DNA of 64,000 nt, from contig JADKAF010000001.1 of NCBI GenBank assembly GCA_016719295.1, forward strand, positions 1,426,001 through 1,490,000, written 5' to 3'. The DNA comes from Planctomycetota bacterium. GTDB lineage: Bacteria > Planctomycetota > UBA1135 > JADKAF01. Of this stretch, positions 42,052 through 49,940 are shown one piece after another; position 1 is the stretch's first letter; every line of letters begins with the position of its first letter. The translations under genes were made by a program, and so were the position numbers. A model generated the notes under the pieces. It was not told where the DNA came from. It was given only the letters and a program-made list of their open reading frames with translations, and made no database searches.

Positions 42052-43257
42052 ATGACTAAGAAGATCGTCCTCGCCTATTCGGGCGGCTTGGATACCTCCG
42101 CGATCATCCCCTGGCTGAAGGAGAACTACGACTGCGAGGTCATCGCGTTCGTGGGCGACGTCGGCCAAGGCGAGAAGGAGCTCGAGGGCATCGAGGAGAA
42201 GGCCGCGAAGAGCGGCGCCAGCGCCTGCCGCGTGATGGACTTGAAGCGCGAGTTCATCGAGGAGTTCGTCTTCCCGACGCTGCTCTTCGGCTCGGTGTAC
42301 GAGGAGCGCTACCTGCTCGGCACCTCCATGGCGCGTCCGGTGCTCGCGCGCGGACAAGTGCTGGCCGCGCGCGAGGTAGGCGCCACCGCCGTCGCGCACG
42401 GCTGCACGGGCAAGGGCAACGACCAGGTGCGCTTCGAGAGCACCTACGCCGCGCTGGCCCCGGACCTCGAGGTCATCGCGCCGTGGCGTCTCTGGACGCT
42501 GCGCTCGCGCGGGGACTTGATCGACTACATCGAGAAGAAGAAGGTCCCGTGCGCGGCGACGCGCGAGAAGATCTACTCGCGCGACCGGAACCTCTGGCAC
42601 ATCTCGCACGAGGGCGGAGCGCTGGAAGACCCGTGGAACGCGCCGCCGGACGAGGTGTGGATGCTGACGAAGTCGATCGCGCAGGCGCCCGCGCAGCCGC
42701 GCGATGTGCGCATCGCATTCGAGAAGGGCGTCCCGGTCAGCATCGACGGGAGGAGCTTCCGCGGCGAGCAGCTCGTCGCCGAGCTGAACGCGATCGCCGG
42801 TGAGCACGGCGTCGGCCGCATCGACATCTGCGAGAACCGCCTGGTCGGCATGAAGTCACGCGGTGTCTACGAGACGCCCGGCGGCACGGTGCTCTACGAG
42901 GCGCTGAAGGCGCTGAAGGAGATCGTGCTCGACCGCGAGAGCCGCGCCTACCTCGGAGCGGCCTCGATCAAGTTCGCGCAGATCGTCTACGACGGGCAGT
43001 GGTTCACGCCGCTGCGCGAGGCGCTGCAAGCGCTGTCCCGGACCCTCGCGGAGGTCATGACCGGCGAGGTCGTGGTGCGCCTCGAGAAGGGCCACGCGAT
43101 CGCGACGCAGCGCCGCTCGCCGCACAGCCTCTTCTCGGAGGCCTTCGCGACCTTCGAGCGGGACTCGGTCTACGACCACAAGCACGCGGAGGGCTTCATC
43201 CGCCTCTTCTCGCTGCCGTCCCGCATCCGCGCGCTGAAGCGCGAAGGCAAGGCCTGA
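42052..43257 (+). CDS. argG: Argininosuccinate synthase
   Basis: A 401-residue ATP-dependent ligase joining citrulline and aspartate. The P-loop of the PP-loop family is VLAYSGGLDTSAI (residues 5-17). ATAVAHGCTGKGNDQVRFE and YSRDRNLWHISHEGG are also diagnostic. A purine-rich ribosome site (GAGGAGA) precedes the ATG by about 10 nt. The stop overlaps the argH start as TGATG. Confidence 0.95.
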   Translation: MTKKIVLAYSGGLDTSAIIPWLKENYDCEVIAFVGDVGQGEKELEGIEEKAAKSGASACRVMDLKREFIEEFVFPTLLFGSVYEERYLLGTSMARPVLARGQVLAAREVGATAVAHGCTGKGNDQVRFESTYAALAPDLEVIAPWRLWTLRSRGDLIDYIEKKKVPCAATREKIYSRDRNLWHISHEGGALEDPWNAPPDEVWMLTKSIAQAPAQPRDVRIAFEKGVPVSIDGRSFRGEQLVAELNAIAGEHGVGRIDICENRLVGMKSRGVYETPGGTVLYEALKALKEIVLDRESRAYLGAASIKFAQIVYDGQWFTPLREALQALSRTLAEVMTGEVVVRLEKGHAIATQRRSPHSLFSEAFATFERDSVYDHKHAEGFIRLFSLPSRIRALKREGKA

Positions 43258-44684
43258 TGTCCTCGGGATCGCCGAAGGTGTGGGGCGGGCGCTTCGAGGG
43301 CGAGCAGGATCGCTTCTTCAAGGAGTTCAACGACTCGCTGCGCTTCGACATGCGGCTCGTCGCCCACGACCTCGTGGGCTCCTGGGCGTGGGCCGAGGCG
43401 CTGCACCGCGCCGGGATCCTCGAGGACGAGGAGCTCGAGCGGCTGCACGGCGCGCTCACTGAGATCGGCGAGGAGGTCTCCGCCGATCAGAGCGCGCTCT
43501 TCGCCTCGGACGCCGAGGACGTGCACTCGTGGGTCGAAGCGCGCCTGATCGAGAAGGTCGGGGCGCTCGGCAAGAAGCTGCACACGGGTCGGAGCCGGAA
43601 CGACCAGGTCGCCACGGATCTCCGCCTCTTCGTGCGCGACGAGATCGACGCTCGCCTCGGCGAGATCCACGAGCTGCAGCGCTCTCTGCTCGAGCTCGCC
43701 ACGAAGCACGTGGAGACGATCCTGCCGGGCTATACGCATCTGCAGCGCGCGCAGCCGGTGAGCTTCGGGCACTGGGCGCTCGCGTACGTCGAGATGCTGG
43801 AGCGCGACGCGGAGCGCTTCGAGGACGCGCGCCTGCGGACCGAGGTCTGCCCGCTCGGCAGCGGCGCGCTCGCCGGCACGGGCTATCCCATCGATCGCCA
43901 GGCGCTCGCCGAGTCGCTGGGCTTCGAGCGCGCGAGCGAGAACAGTCTGGACGCCGTCTCCGACCGCGACTTCGCGTGGGAAGCGGTCAGCGCCTCCGCG
44001 CTCTGCGCGCTGCACCTCTCACGTCTCTCCGAGGACTTGATCCTCTACACGACGGGCGAGTTCGGCTTCGTCGAGCTCGACGACTCGGTGTCGACGGGCT
44101 CCTCGCTCATGCCGCAGAAGAAGAACCCCGACGCGCTGGAGCTCGTCCGCGCGAAGGTCGGACGCATCTTCGGCGCGCAGACGGCGCTGACGCTCGTGCT
44201 GAAGGGCTTGCCCCTGGCCTACAACAAGGACCTGCAGGAGGACAAGGAGCCGCTCTTCGATGCCCTCGATCAGCTCTCGCTCTGCCTGCGCGTCCTGCCG
44301 CGCGTGCTCGACACCTTGCGCACGCGCCAGGAGCGCATGCGCGAGGCGGCGCAGGGCGGCTACTCCAACGCCACCGACCTCGCCGACTACCTCGTCGGGA
44401 AGGGCCTGCCCTTCCGCGAAGCGCACGAGATCGTGGGCGGCGTCGTCCGCGCCGCGATCCAGCTCGGCGTCGGACTCGAGGACCTGCCGCTGGAGGTGCT
44501 CCGCCAGCACGCGCCGGTGATCAAGGCCGACGTCTACGAGCGCCTCTCCCTCCGCGCGAGCATCGAGAGCCGCGCGGCGCACGGCGGCACCGCCCCCGAG
44601 CGCGTGCGCGAGGCGCTGCGCCGCGCGAAAGCGCGCCACGAGCAGAACAGCGAACACCGCGCGGGAGCGGAGCCCGAGGAGTGA
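43257..44684 (+). CDS. argH: Argininosuccinate lyase
   Basis: A 475-residue fumarase-superfamily lyase that releases arginine and fumarate. The family signature GSSLMPQKKNPD and the N-terminal WGGRFE are present, as are DVHSWVEARL and KLHTGRSRNDQVATDLRLF. The start ATG shares its first base with the argG stop. Its stop overlaps the start of the acetyltransferase gene (GTGA). In some marine gamma-proteobacteria these two functions are fused as ArgH(A); here they are two chains. Confidence 0.95.
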   Translation: MSSGSPKVWGGRFEGEQDRFFKEFNDSLRFDMRLVAHDLVGSWAWAEALHRAGILEDEELERLHGALTEIGEEVSADQSALFASDAEDVHSWVEARLIEKVGALGKKLHTGRSRNDQVATDLRLFVRDEIDARLGEIHELQRSLLELATKHVETILPGYTHLQRAQPVSFGHWALAYVEMLERDAERFEDARLRTEVCPLGSGALAGTGYPIDRQALAESLGFERASENSLDAVSDRDFAWEAVSASALCALHLSRLSEDLILYTTGEFGFVELDDSVSTGSSLMPQKKNPDALELVRAKVGRIFGAQTALTLVLKGLPLAYNKDLQEDKEPLFDALDQLSLCLRVLPRVLDTLRTRQERMREAAQGGYSNATDLADYLVGKGLPFREAHEIVGGVVRAAIQLGVGLEDLPLEVLRQHAPVIKADVYERLSLRASIESRAAHGGTAPERVREALRRAKARHEQNSEHRAGAEPEE

Positions 44685-45181
44685 GCGCCTCCTCGGATCC
44701 GACCGCGGTGATGCGCATCGTGCGGCCGGCGTCGATGGAGGACGCCCCCGCGATCGCGCGCATCGTGAACCACTGGGCCGCGCAGGGGAAGATGCTCTTC
44801 CGCCGCGCGGAGGAGGTGGAGCGCTCGATCCGCGACTTCGTCGTGCTGCAAGACGACGGCGAGGTCACGGGCTGCGGTGCGCTGGCACTCTACGGCGCCG
44901 ACTTGGCCGAGGTCCGCTCGCTCGCCGTGCTGCCTTCGGTGCAGCGCGGCGGCGGCGGAGCGGCCATCGTGCGCCATCTCCTCGCCGCTGCGGTCGAGCT
45001 CGGCGTGCAGCGAGTGTTCGCCTTCACCTACGTGCCGGGCTTCTTCGAGAAGCTCGGCTTCGAGGTCGTGCCACCGGAGACGCTGCCGCAGAAGGCCTGG
45101 CGCGACTGCATCCACTGTCCGAAGCGCACGAACTGCGACGAGATCGCGGTCGTGCACGAGCTCCCCGCCTCCCGACCATGA
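44681..45181 (+). CDS. argA: GNAT acetyltransferase, probable N-acetylglutamate synthase
   Basis: A 166-residue single-domain GNAT protein. The fold is seen in MRIVRPASMEDAPAIARIVN, VTGCGALALYGADLAEVRSLAVLPSVQRGG (acetyl-CoA site) and FTYVPGFFEKLGFEVVPPETLPQKAWRDCIHCPKRTNCDE. The last block, with FFEKLGF and clustered cysteines, is typical of short NAGS enzymes and of the ArgA part of ArgH(A) fusions. It would acetylate glutamate to start the pathway. GTG start overlapping argH; stop overlapping argJ (ATGA). The placement inside the operon makes the NAGS role very likely. Confidence 0.87.
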   Translation: MSASSDPTAVMRIVRPASMEDAPAIARIVNHWAAQGKMLFRRAEEVERSIRDFVVLQDDGEVTGCGALALYGADLAEVRSLAVLPSVQRGGGGAAIVRHLLAAAVELGVQRVFAFTYVPGFFEKLGFEVVPPETLPQKAWRDCIHCPKRTNCDEIAVVHELPASRP

Positions 45182-46380
45182 GCAACTGGAACTTCCGACT
45201 CGATCTCGAGCACGCGCACGCGCCGCAGGGATTCCGCACCGCGGGACTCGCGTGCGGCATCAAGAAGCGCGGCGGTCCCGATCTCATGGTGCTGCATTCA
45301 CCGGAGGGAGCGAACGCCGCGGCGATGTTCACGAAGAACCTGGTGCGCGCGGCCCCGCTCGAGCTCGATCGCGCGCATCTCCTGGAGAGCGGCGGCAAGG
45401 CGAGAGTCCTGCTCGTGAACTCCGGCTGCGCCAATGCCGCGACCGGCCCCGAAGGCAAGCGCCGCGCCGAAGCGACGGCGCGCGGCGTCGCGGAGCGCTT
45501 CGGCTGCGCCGCCGCCGAGGTGCTGCTCAACTCCACCGGCGTCATCGGCGTCCAGCTCGCGCACGAGAAGATCCTCGCCGCCCTGCCCGAGGCGCAGGCG
45601 TCGCTGCAGGAAGGCAGCCTCGCGCACGCCGCGCGCGCGATCATGACCACGGACACGCGCCCGAAGATGGTCGACCTCCGCGTCGACCACGGCGGGAAGA
45701 CGCTGCACGTCGCGGGCTACGCGAAGGGCGCCGGGATGATCCATCCCAACATGGCGACGATGATCGCCGTGCTCCTGACCGACGCGGAGGTCCCCGCGGT
45801 CGAGCTCGACGCGCATCTCCGCTACGCCGCGGATCGCTCGTTCCACCGCATGAGCATCGACGGCGATACCTCCACCAACGACGCCGTCTTCGCGCTGGCC
45901 TCCGGCAACGCAGGCGCCTTCCCCGCCGAGCTCCTACGCGAGGCGCTGACGCGCGTCGCGCGCGAGCTCGCGATGATGATCGTGAAGGACGGCGAGGGGG
46001 CCCGGAAGCTGATCCGCGTCGTCGTCACCGGAGCCCGAGACGAAGCCGACGCGGCCAAGGTCTGCTGGACGGTGGCGAGCTCGCTCCTCGTGCGCACGGC
46101 GATCGCCGGCGGCGACCCCAACTGGGGCCGCATCATCGCCGCCGTCGGCCGCAGCGGCGTCGACGTGATCGTCGAGCGCATCGCGCTCCTGGCCTGCGGC
46201 GTCCCGCTCTTCCGCGCCGGCGCCCCCGTCGATGTGCCGCGGAAGCAGCAGGAAGAGGTCTTCGCGAGAGCGGAGATCGAGCTCGCGATCGACCTCGGCC
46301 TCGGCAGCAGCGAATCCGACTTCTTCACCTGCGATCTCACCGAAGGCTACATCCACATCAACGCGGACTACACGACGTAG
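45178..46380 (+). CDS. argJ: Glutamate N-acetyltransferase (ornithine acetyltransferase)
   Basis: A 400-residue N-terminal-nucleophile protein that recycles the acetyl group from acetylornithine to glutamate. The self-cleavage site is KGAGMIHPNMATMIA, with Thr194 as nucleophile. VNSGCANAATG (80-90) forms the oxyanion region. With a separate ArgA-like enzyme in the operon, a purely recycling, monofunctional role is plausible, but bifunctional members cannot be told apart by eye. ATGA overlap with argA. The next gene starts 18 nt later behind GGAG. Confidence 0.94.
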   Translation: MSNWNFRLDLEHAHAPQGFRTAGLACGIKKRGGPDLMVLHSPEGANAAAMFTKNLVRAAPLELDRAHLLESGGKARVLLVNSGCANAATGPEGKRRAEATARGVAERFGCAAAEVLLNSTGVIGVQLAHEKILAALPEAQASLQEGSLAHAARAIMTTDTRPKMVDLRVDHGGKTLHVAGYAKGAGMIHPNMATMIAVLLTDAEVPAVELDAHLRYAADRSFHRMSIDGDTSTNDAVFALASGNAGAFPAELLREALTRVARELAMMIVKDGEGARKLIRVVVTGARDEADAAKVCWTVASSLLVRTAIAGGDPNWGRIIAAVGRSGVDVIVERIALLACGVPLFRAGAPVDVPRKQQEEVFARAEIELAIDLGLGSSESDFFTCDLTEGYIHINADYTT

Positions 46381-46398
46381 AACGCACGCGGAGCACGC

Positions 46399-47367
46399 AT
46401 GAGCCTCGATCGCCGCGCCTTCCTCGCGAGCACTGCGCTCGCCGCCTCTCCGCTCCTCGTCGGCGCGCGCGCTCGCGCGAGCGCGTTCTCGCAGGAACCC
46501 GCGCCGCCGCCTGCGGCTCCGGAGGTGCAGCCGAAGCGCCCCACTCCAGCTCACCCGCTCCGCGGCCGCATCCTGAAGGCCGTGAAGTGGGGCATGATCG
46601 GCGAGCCGATCGGCATCGCCGACAAGCTCCGCCTGCTGCAGGAGCTCGGCTTCGACGGCGTGGAGCTCGACTCGCCGACGCAGCTCGACCTCGTCGAAGC
46701 GCGCCGCGCGAGCGAGGAGCTCGGCTTCCCGATCCACGGCGTCGTCGACTCCACGCATTGGCAAGTGCGTCACAGCGACCCCGATCCGGCGGTCCGCGCG
46801 CGCGCCCTCGCCGATCTCGAGACCGCGCTCCGCGATTCACAGCGCGTCGGCGGCAGCGCGGTGCTCCTGGTCCCGGGTCGCGTCGCCGACAAGAACCACG
46901 AGAACGCCGAACAGGTCTGGGAGCGCTCGCGCGCGCAGATCCAGCAAGCCCTCCCGCTCGCCGCCAAGCTCGGCCAGCGCATCCTGATCGAGAACGTCTG
47001 GAACGGCTTCCTCTACGACCAGGACGGCGGCGAGAAACAGGGCAGCGAACCCCTCGCGCGCTACCTCGACTCCTTCGCCTCGCCCTGGGTCGGCTCCTAC
47101 TTCGACATCGGGAACCACCAGCGCTACGGCCAGCCCGCCGAGTGGATCCGCACCCTCGGCGCGCGCATCGTGAAGCTCGACTGCAAGGACTGGGGCAAGG
47201 AGGCCGGCTTCTGCAAGATCGGCGACGGAGACGTCGACTGGGCCGCGGTGCGCGCGGCACTGGTGCACATCGGCTTCACCGGCTGGTGCACGGCGGAGGT
47301 GCAGGGCGGGGATCGCGCGCGCTTGCAGGAGATCGCGGAGCGGATGGATCGGGTGCTGGGGCTCTAG
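46399..47367 (+). CDS. Tat-exported sugar phosphate isomerase/epimerase-like TIM barrel
   Basis: A 322-residue protein. The N-terminus SLDRRAFLASTALAASPLL is a twin-arginine signal. The mature part is an AP endonuclease 2/xylose isomerase-like barrel, with LLQELGFDGVELDSP, ILIENVWNGFLYD and GSYFDIGNHQRYG, the last two carrying probable metal ligands. Such exported barrels are abundant in planctomycetes and act in sugar or inositol metabolism in the periplasm. It lies 18 nt after argJ and may be carried by the arg transcript, though no biochemical link is evident. Confidence 0.82.
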   Translation: MSLDRRAFLASTALAASPLLVGARARASAFSQEPAPPPAAPEVQPKRPTPAHPLRGRILKAVKWGMIGEPIGIADKLRLLQELGFDGVELDSPTQLDLVEARRASEELGFPIHGVVDSTHWQVRHSDPDPAVRARALADLETALRDSQRVGGSAVLLVPGRVADKNHENAEQVWERSRAQIQQALPLAAKLGQRILIENVWNGFLYDQDGGEKQGSEPLARYLDSFASPWVGSYFDIGNHQRYGQPAEWIRTLGARIVKLDCKDWGKEAGFCKIGDGDVDWAAVRAALVHIGFTGWCTAEVQGGDRARLQEIAERMDRVLGL

Positions 47368-47389
47368 AGTGAGCTCGAGCGTACGAAGC

Positions 47390-47407
47390 CCGAGCGCTGC
47401 CGCTCGG
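47390..47407. terminator. Hairpin after the TIM-barrel gene
   Basis: CCGAGCG and CGCTCGG form a perfect 7-bp stem around the loop CTGC. It lies 23 nt after the stop at 47367 and before the convergent antitoxin-like gene. There is no T-run, so termination is only a guess from position. Confidence 0.35.
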
Positions 47408-47462
47408 CGATCGAGTGCGCGCCGCTTCATCACACGGAGCGCCGCCATCCAGAGCATCCAGC

Positions 47463-47750
47463 CTAGCTGCTGGAGCTCTCGGAAGATCGGCGCCGGCGGC
47501 GTGCTGTAGTGATTCTCGAGCCAGGCTCCCCCTGCGGCGGCGATGGCCAATCCATCGCGAGCCGTCGTCCCGAAACGGCGCAATCCCGCAAGTACAGATT
47601 GATCAGCGTCTGGCAGGGAATCCCGATCTCCGCCGCGAGCTGCTTGAAGTAGTCGATCGTCGCTGGATCCAGACGGATCGTGACCTGACGCTTGATGCGC
47701 TTCGCATAGGGATTGCGCCGTGCGGCGCTGAAATCGTGCTCTTTCTTCAT
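47463..47750 (-). CDS. BrnA/CopG-like antitoxin, orphan
   Basis: A 95-residue ribbon-helix-helix type protein. Residues 1-65 match BrnA/CopG-like antitoxins: KKEHDFSAARRNPYAKRIK, QVTIRLDPATIDYFKQLAAE, IGIPCQTLINLYLRDCAVSGRRL. The last 30 residues, PSPPQGEPGSRITTARRRRRSSESSSS, do not belong to the family, so the original stop was probably lost and the frame runs on. No BrnT-type toxin gene is beside it. It would bind DNA and, if a partner existed, neutralise a toxin. It sits in a region of lower GC and decaying genes. Confidence 0.7.
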   Translation of the reverse strand: MKKEHDFSAARRNPYAKRIKRQVTIRLDPATIDYFKQLAAEIGIPCQTLINLYLRDCAVSGRRLAMDWPSPPQGEPGSRITTARRRRRSSESSSS

Positions 47751-47793
47751 GGCAACTGCTGCTCGAGACCTCCGCCCACTGCGCCGGGTCGAA

Positions 47794-48273
47794 CTAAGGC
47801 TCGGGCGCTTCCCCTAGATGCGCGAGATCATCGAGGTCCTTCGGGCGACCAGCGATTCGCTTCGCGATCCGCAGGTGCTCGAGCCCGAGGATGAACACGG
47901 GGATGCGCTCGCCATCCAGTTCGATCGATTCTTCGATTCGAGCGGCCCAAGCATCCTCGAACGAGAAGCTAAGGCCGCTGATGAGATCGATGCGATTCGG
48001 AGGGCGGCCGTACTGCAGCACCAGGTTCGGGTCCAGCAGCTCTCGCGGCGAGCCCAAGGACGGAACCTCCCCACCCTAGAACTCGGCCAACGCGTTCCAC
48101 ATGCGCTCGACGTTCGGCTCCGTGCGCTCGAAGAAGAAGTCCACGTCGGCGGTCATGCGCGCGTATCCGTGATAGATGACGGCAGTTCCGCCGACCAGCA
48201 GATAGCGAACCCCGTGCTTGCTCAGCAAGCGCAGGAAGTCGAGCACATCAGCCGAGAACTGGTCGGACTTCAC
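47794..48273 (-). pseudogene. Nucleotidyltransferase (DUF6036-like) split by an in-frame amber codon
   Basis: The GTG at 48273 begins a nucleotidyltransferase-like protein, with GVRYLLVGGTAVIYHGYARMTADVDFFFE (GG plus DVD active site). It stops at a TAG (48078-48076) after NALAEF. The same frame continues without shift as GGEVPSLGSPRELLDPNLVLQYGRPPNRIDLIS, with ELDGERIPVFILGLEHLRIAKRIAGRPKDLDDL, to a stop at 47794. In the family this place commonly has a tryptophan (EFW), so a TGG to TAG change explains it. The pieces together give about 159 residues, a normal length. Such proteins resemble AbiEii/MNT-type toxins or antitoxins. Readthrough or a late ATG/GTG restart is possible but unsupported. 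Confidence 0.75.
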
Positions 48274-48470
48274 GAAGCGCCGCTCTCCCGCTGCTTCTGT
48301 CGCTCCGCCTCGCGCACGTCCGGGCAATCCGTGCCGTAGACACGCTCGCGGAGGATCCTCGCGATGGTCAGCCGCTCCTCCGGCGTCATCGCCAGCATCT
48401 GCTCGCGGTCCCAGCGCTCTGCTTCTTCGAAGCTCCGCGCGACGTGTCCGATGCGTTCGATGGATCTCAT
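48270..48470 (-). CDS. Small partner protein of the nucleotidyltransferase
   Basis: A 66-residue hydrophilic protein from the ATG at 48470 (MRSIERIGHVARSFEEAERW). It contains DREQMLAMTPEERLTIARILRERVYG and ends in PDVREAERQKQRESGAS. Its stop overlaps the nucleotidyltransferase start by 4 nt (GTGA), so the two form a co-translated pair. The pattern resembles small proteins encoded before such nucleotidyltransferases in other genomes; a toxin-antitoxin-like module is possible. No known domain. The 150 nt between this gene and the DUF1552 gene show no other gene. Confidence 0.65.
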   Translation of the reverse strand: MRSIERIGHVARSFEEAERWDREQMLAMTPEERLTIARILRERVYGTDCPDVREAERQKQRESGAS

Positions 48471-48620
48471 GGGCGTAGGATGGGACCGGAGGGCATTCCG
48501 GCGCAAGCTCTCGGCGAAGCCGAGACACTTCCCAGCGCGGACTCGCAAGGCCCTACCGCAAGGACTCAGGATAGGCTAAGTGACTTTAGGGAGCAGCCTG
48601 CCCGCCCTCGAGCGAGCGAC

Positions 48621-49940
48621 TCAGATCTCCGCCAGCCCCTCCCGCGCATCCCCGAACCCCTCCAACCCCACCCCCATCCGCCGCGCGATCGAGAGATAGA
48701 GCCGGCACATCTGCCGCTGCGGATCCGCGCGATAGTCGAGGGAACGACCGCCGCGCACTCCGAGGGCTTGACCGCCCAGCACGGCGACGGGCAGATCGTC
48801 CGCGTCGTGGTTCCCCGTGCGCATGCTGGAGAGGTAGAGCAGGATCGTGCGATCGAGCGTCGTCGCGTCGCCCTCCGTCGTCGCGGCGAGCTGGCTCGCG
48901 ATGTAGGCGAGCTGCTCCAGGAAGAACTGGTTCACCTTCAGCCAGTCGGGCGTGTCGGAGTGCGAGAGCAGGTGGTGGATCATGTAGTCCACACCCAGGT
49001 GCGGGAAGCGCAGCGACGAGTGGTCGTTGTTGAGCTTCAGGGTGACGAGACGCGTCGTGTCGGTGCGGAAGGCCAGCACCAGGAGATCGCACATCAGGCG
49101 CATATGCTCGTCGATGCCGGCGGGGAGACCGTCGGTGGGCCGCTCGCGATCCGGCGCCAACAGCGCCGGAGTGAAGCCGCCGCGGTCGACAGGTTGCCCC
49201 AGGCCCTGCACGCGGCGCTCGATCTCGCGGACGGACTCCAGGTACTCGTCGAGCTTCCGCTGGTCCTCCCCGCCGAGGCGCGTGCGCACGCTACTCGCTT
49301 CGCCTCGCACTGCGTCGAGCACGCTCACGTCGCTCTTCTCGGCGTCCTCGCGGAAGAGGCGATCGAACGCGAGCGCGGGATAGATCTCGAGCGGCGTCGG
49401 CGTCGTGGGCGAGGACCACGAGATGTGCGAGCTGTAGAGCATCGAGTAGTTCTTGTGCACCGACGGGTTCGACTTCTCGCAGCCGAGCACCAGGCTCGAG
49501 AGCTTCGTCGCGCGCCCTAGGTGCTGGGCCAAGACCTGGTCGATGCTGGTGCCGGAGCGGATCTCGCCGCCGGAGGCGAGCGGCGCGCCGGAGAGCAGGT
49601 TCCCCGTCTGCGAGCTGTGGATGTTCCCCTTCAGCGCTTCGGCGTTGAAGAGGCCACGCACGAGGAGCAGGCGCTCGCGATGCGGCAGGAGCGGTCGGAG
49701 CACCGCGCCGAGCTCCATCGCGGCACCTTCGCCGCGCGCCCACCATTCGCGGCCGTGGAAGCCGTTGCCGCTGAAGAGCACCGCGAAGCGCGCCGGCGGC
49801 GTAGCCTCCGCGCGGCGGGCGAAGCGGCCGCGCGTCCACGCCTGCAGGGAGTCCATCCACGGCAGCGCCATCGAGACGCCGGCCGCGCGCAGGAAGGGGC
49901 GGCGCGAAGGCTCGGATACGGCGGGACGGAGCTCGCTCAT
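48621..49940 (-). CDS. DUF1552 family exported protein
   Basis: A 439-residue protein of a family largely confined to planctomycetes, verrucomicrobia and myxobacteria. The N-terminus, SRRPFLRAAGVSMALPWMDSL, looks like a Tat signal without the usual second hydrophobic core length. The body has RFAVLFSGNGFHGREWWARGEG, GNLLSGAPLASGGEIRSGTSIDQVLAQHLG and the C-terminal VLGGQALGVRGGRSLDYR, all DUF1552 hallmarks. DUF1552 genes regularly follow DUF1592 cytochrome genes, as here (ATGA overlap), and both probably act in the periplasm. Function unknown. Confidence 0.9.
   Translation of the reverse strand: MSELRPAVSEPSRRPFLRAAGVSMALPWMDSLQAWTRGRFARRAEATPPARFAVLFSGNGFHGREWWARGEGAAMELGAVLRPLLPHRERLLLVRGLFNAEALKGNIHSSQTGNLLSGAPLASGGEIRSGTSIDQVLAQHLGRATKLSSLVLGCEKSNPSVHKNYSMLYSSHISWSSPTTPTPLEIYPALAFDRLFREDAEKSDVSVLDAVRGEASSVRTRLGGEDQRKLDEYLESVREIERRVQGLGQPVDRGGFTPALLAPDRERPTDGLPAGIDEHMRLMCDLLVLAFRTDTTRLVTLKLNNDHSSLRFPHLGVDYMIHHLLSHSDTPDWLKVNQFFLEQLAYIASQLAATTEGDATTLDRTILLYLSSMRTGNHDADDLPVAVLGGQALGVRGGRSLDYRADPQRQMCRLYLSIARRMGVGLEGFGDAREGLAEI

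Noticed and set aside
44877..47372. An 831-codon plus-strand open frame across argA, argJ and the TIM-barrel gene.
   Set aside because: Three well-identified genes in other frames explain the region.
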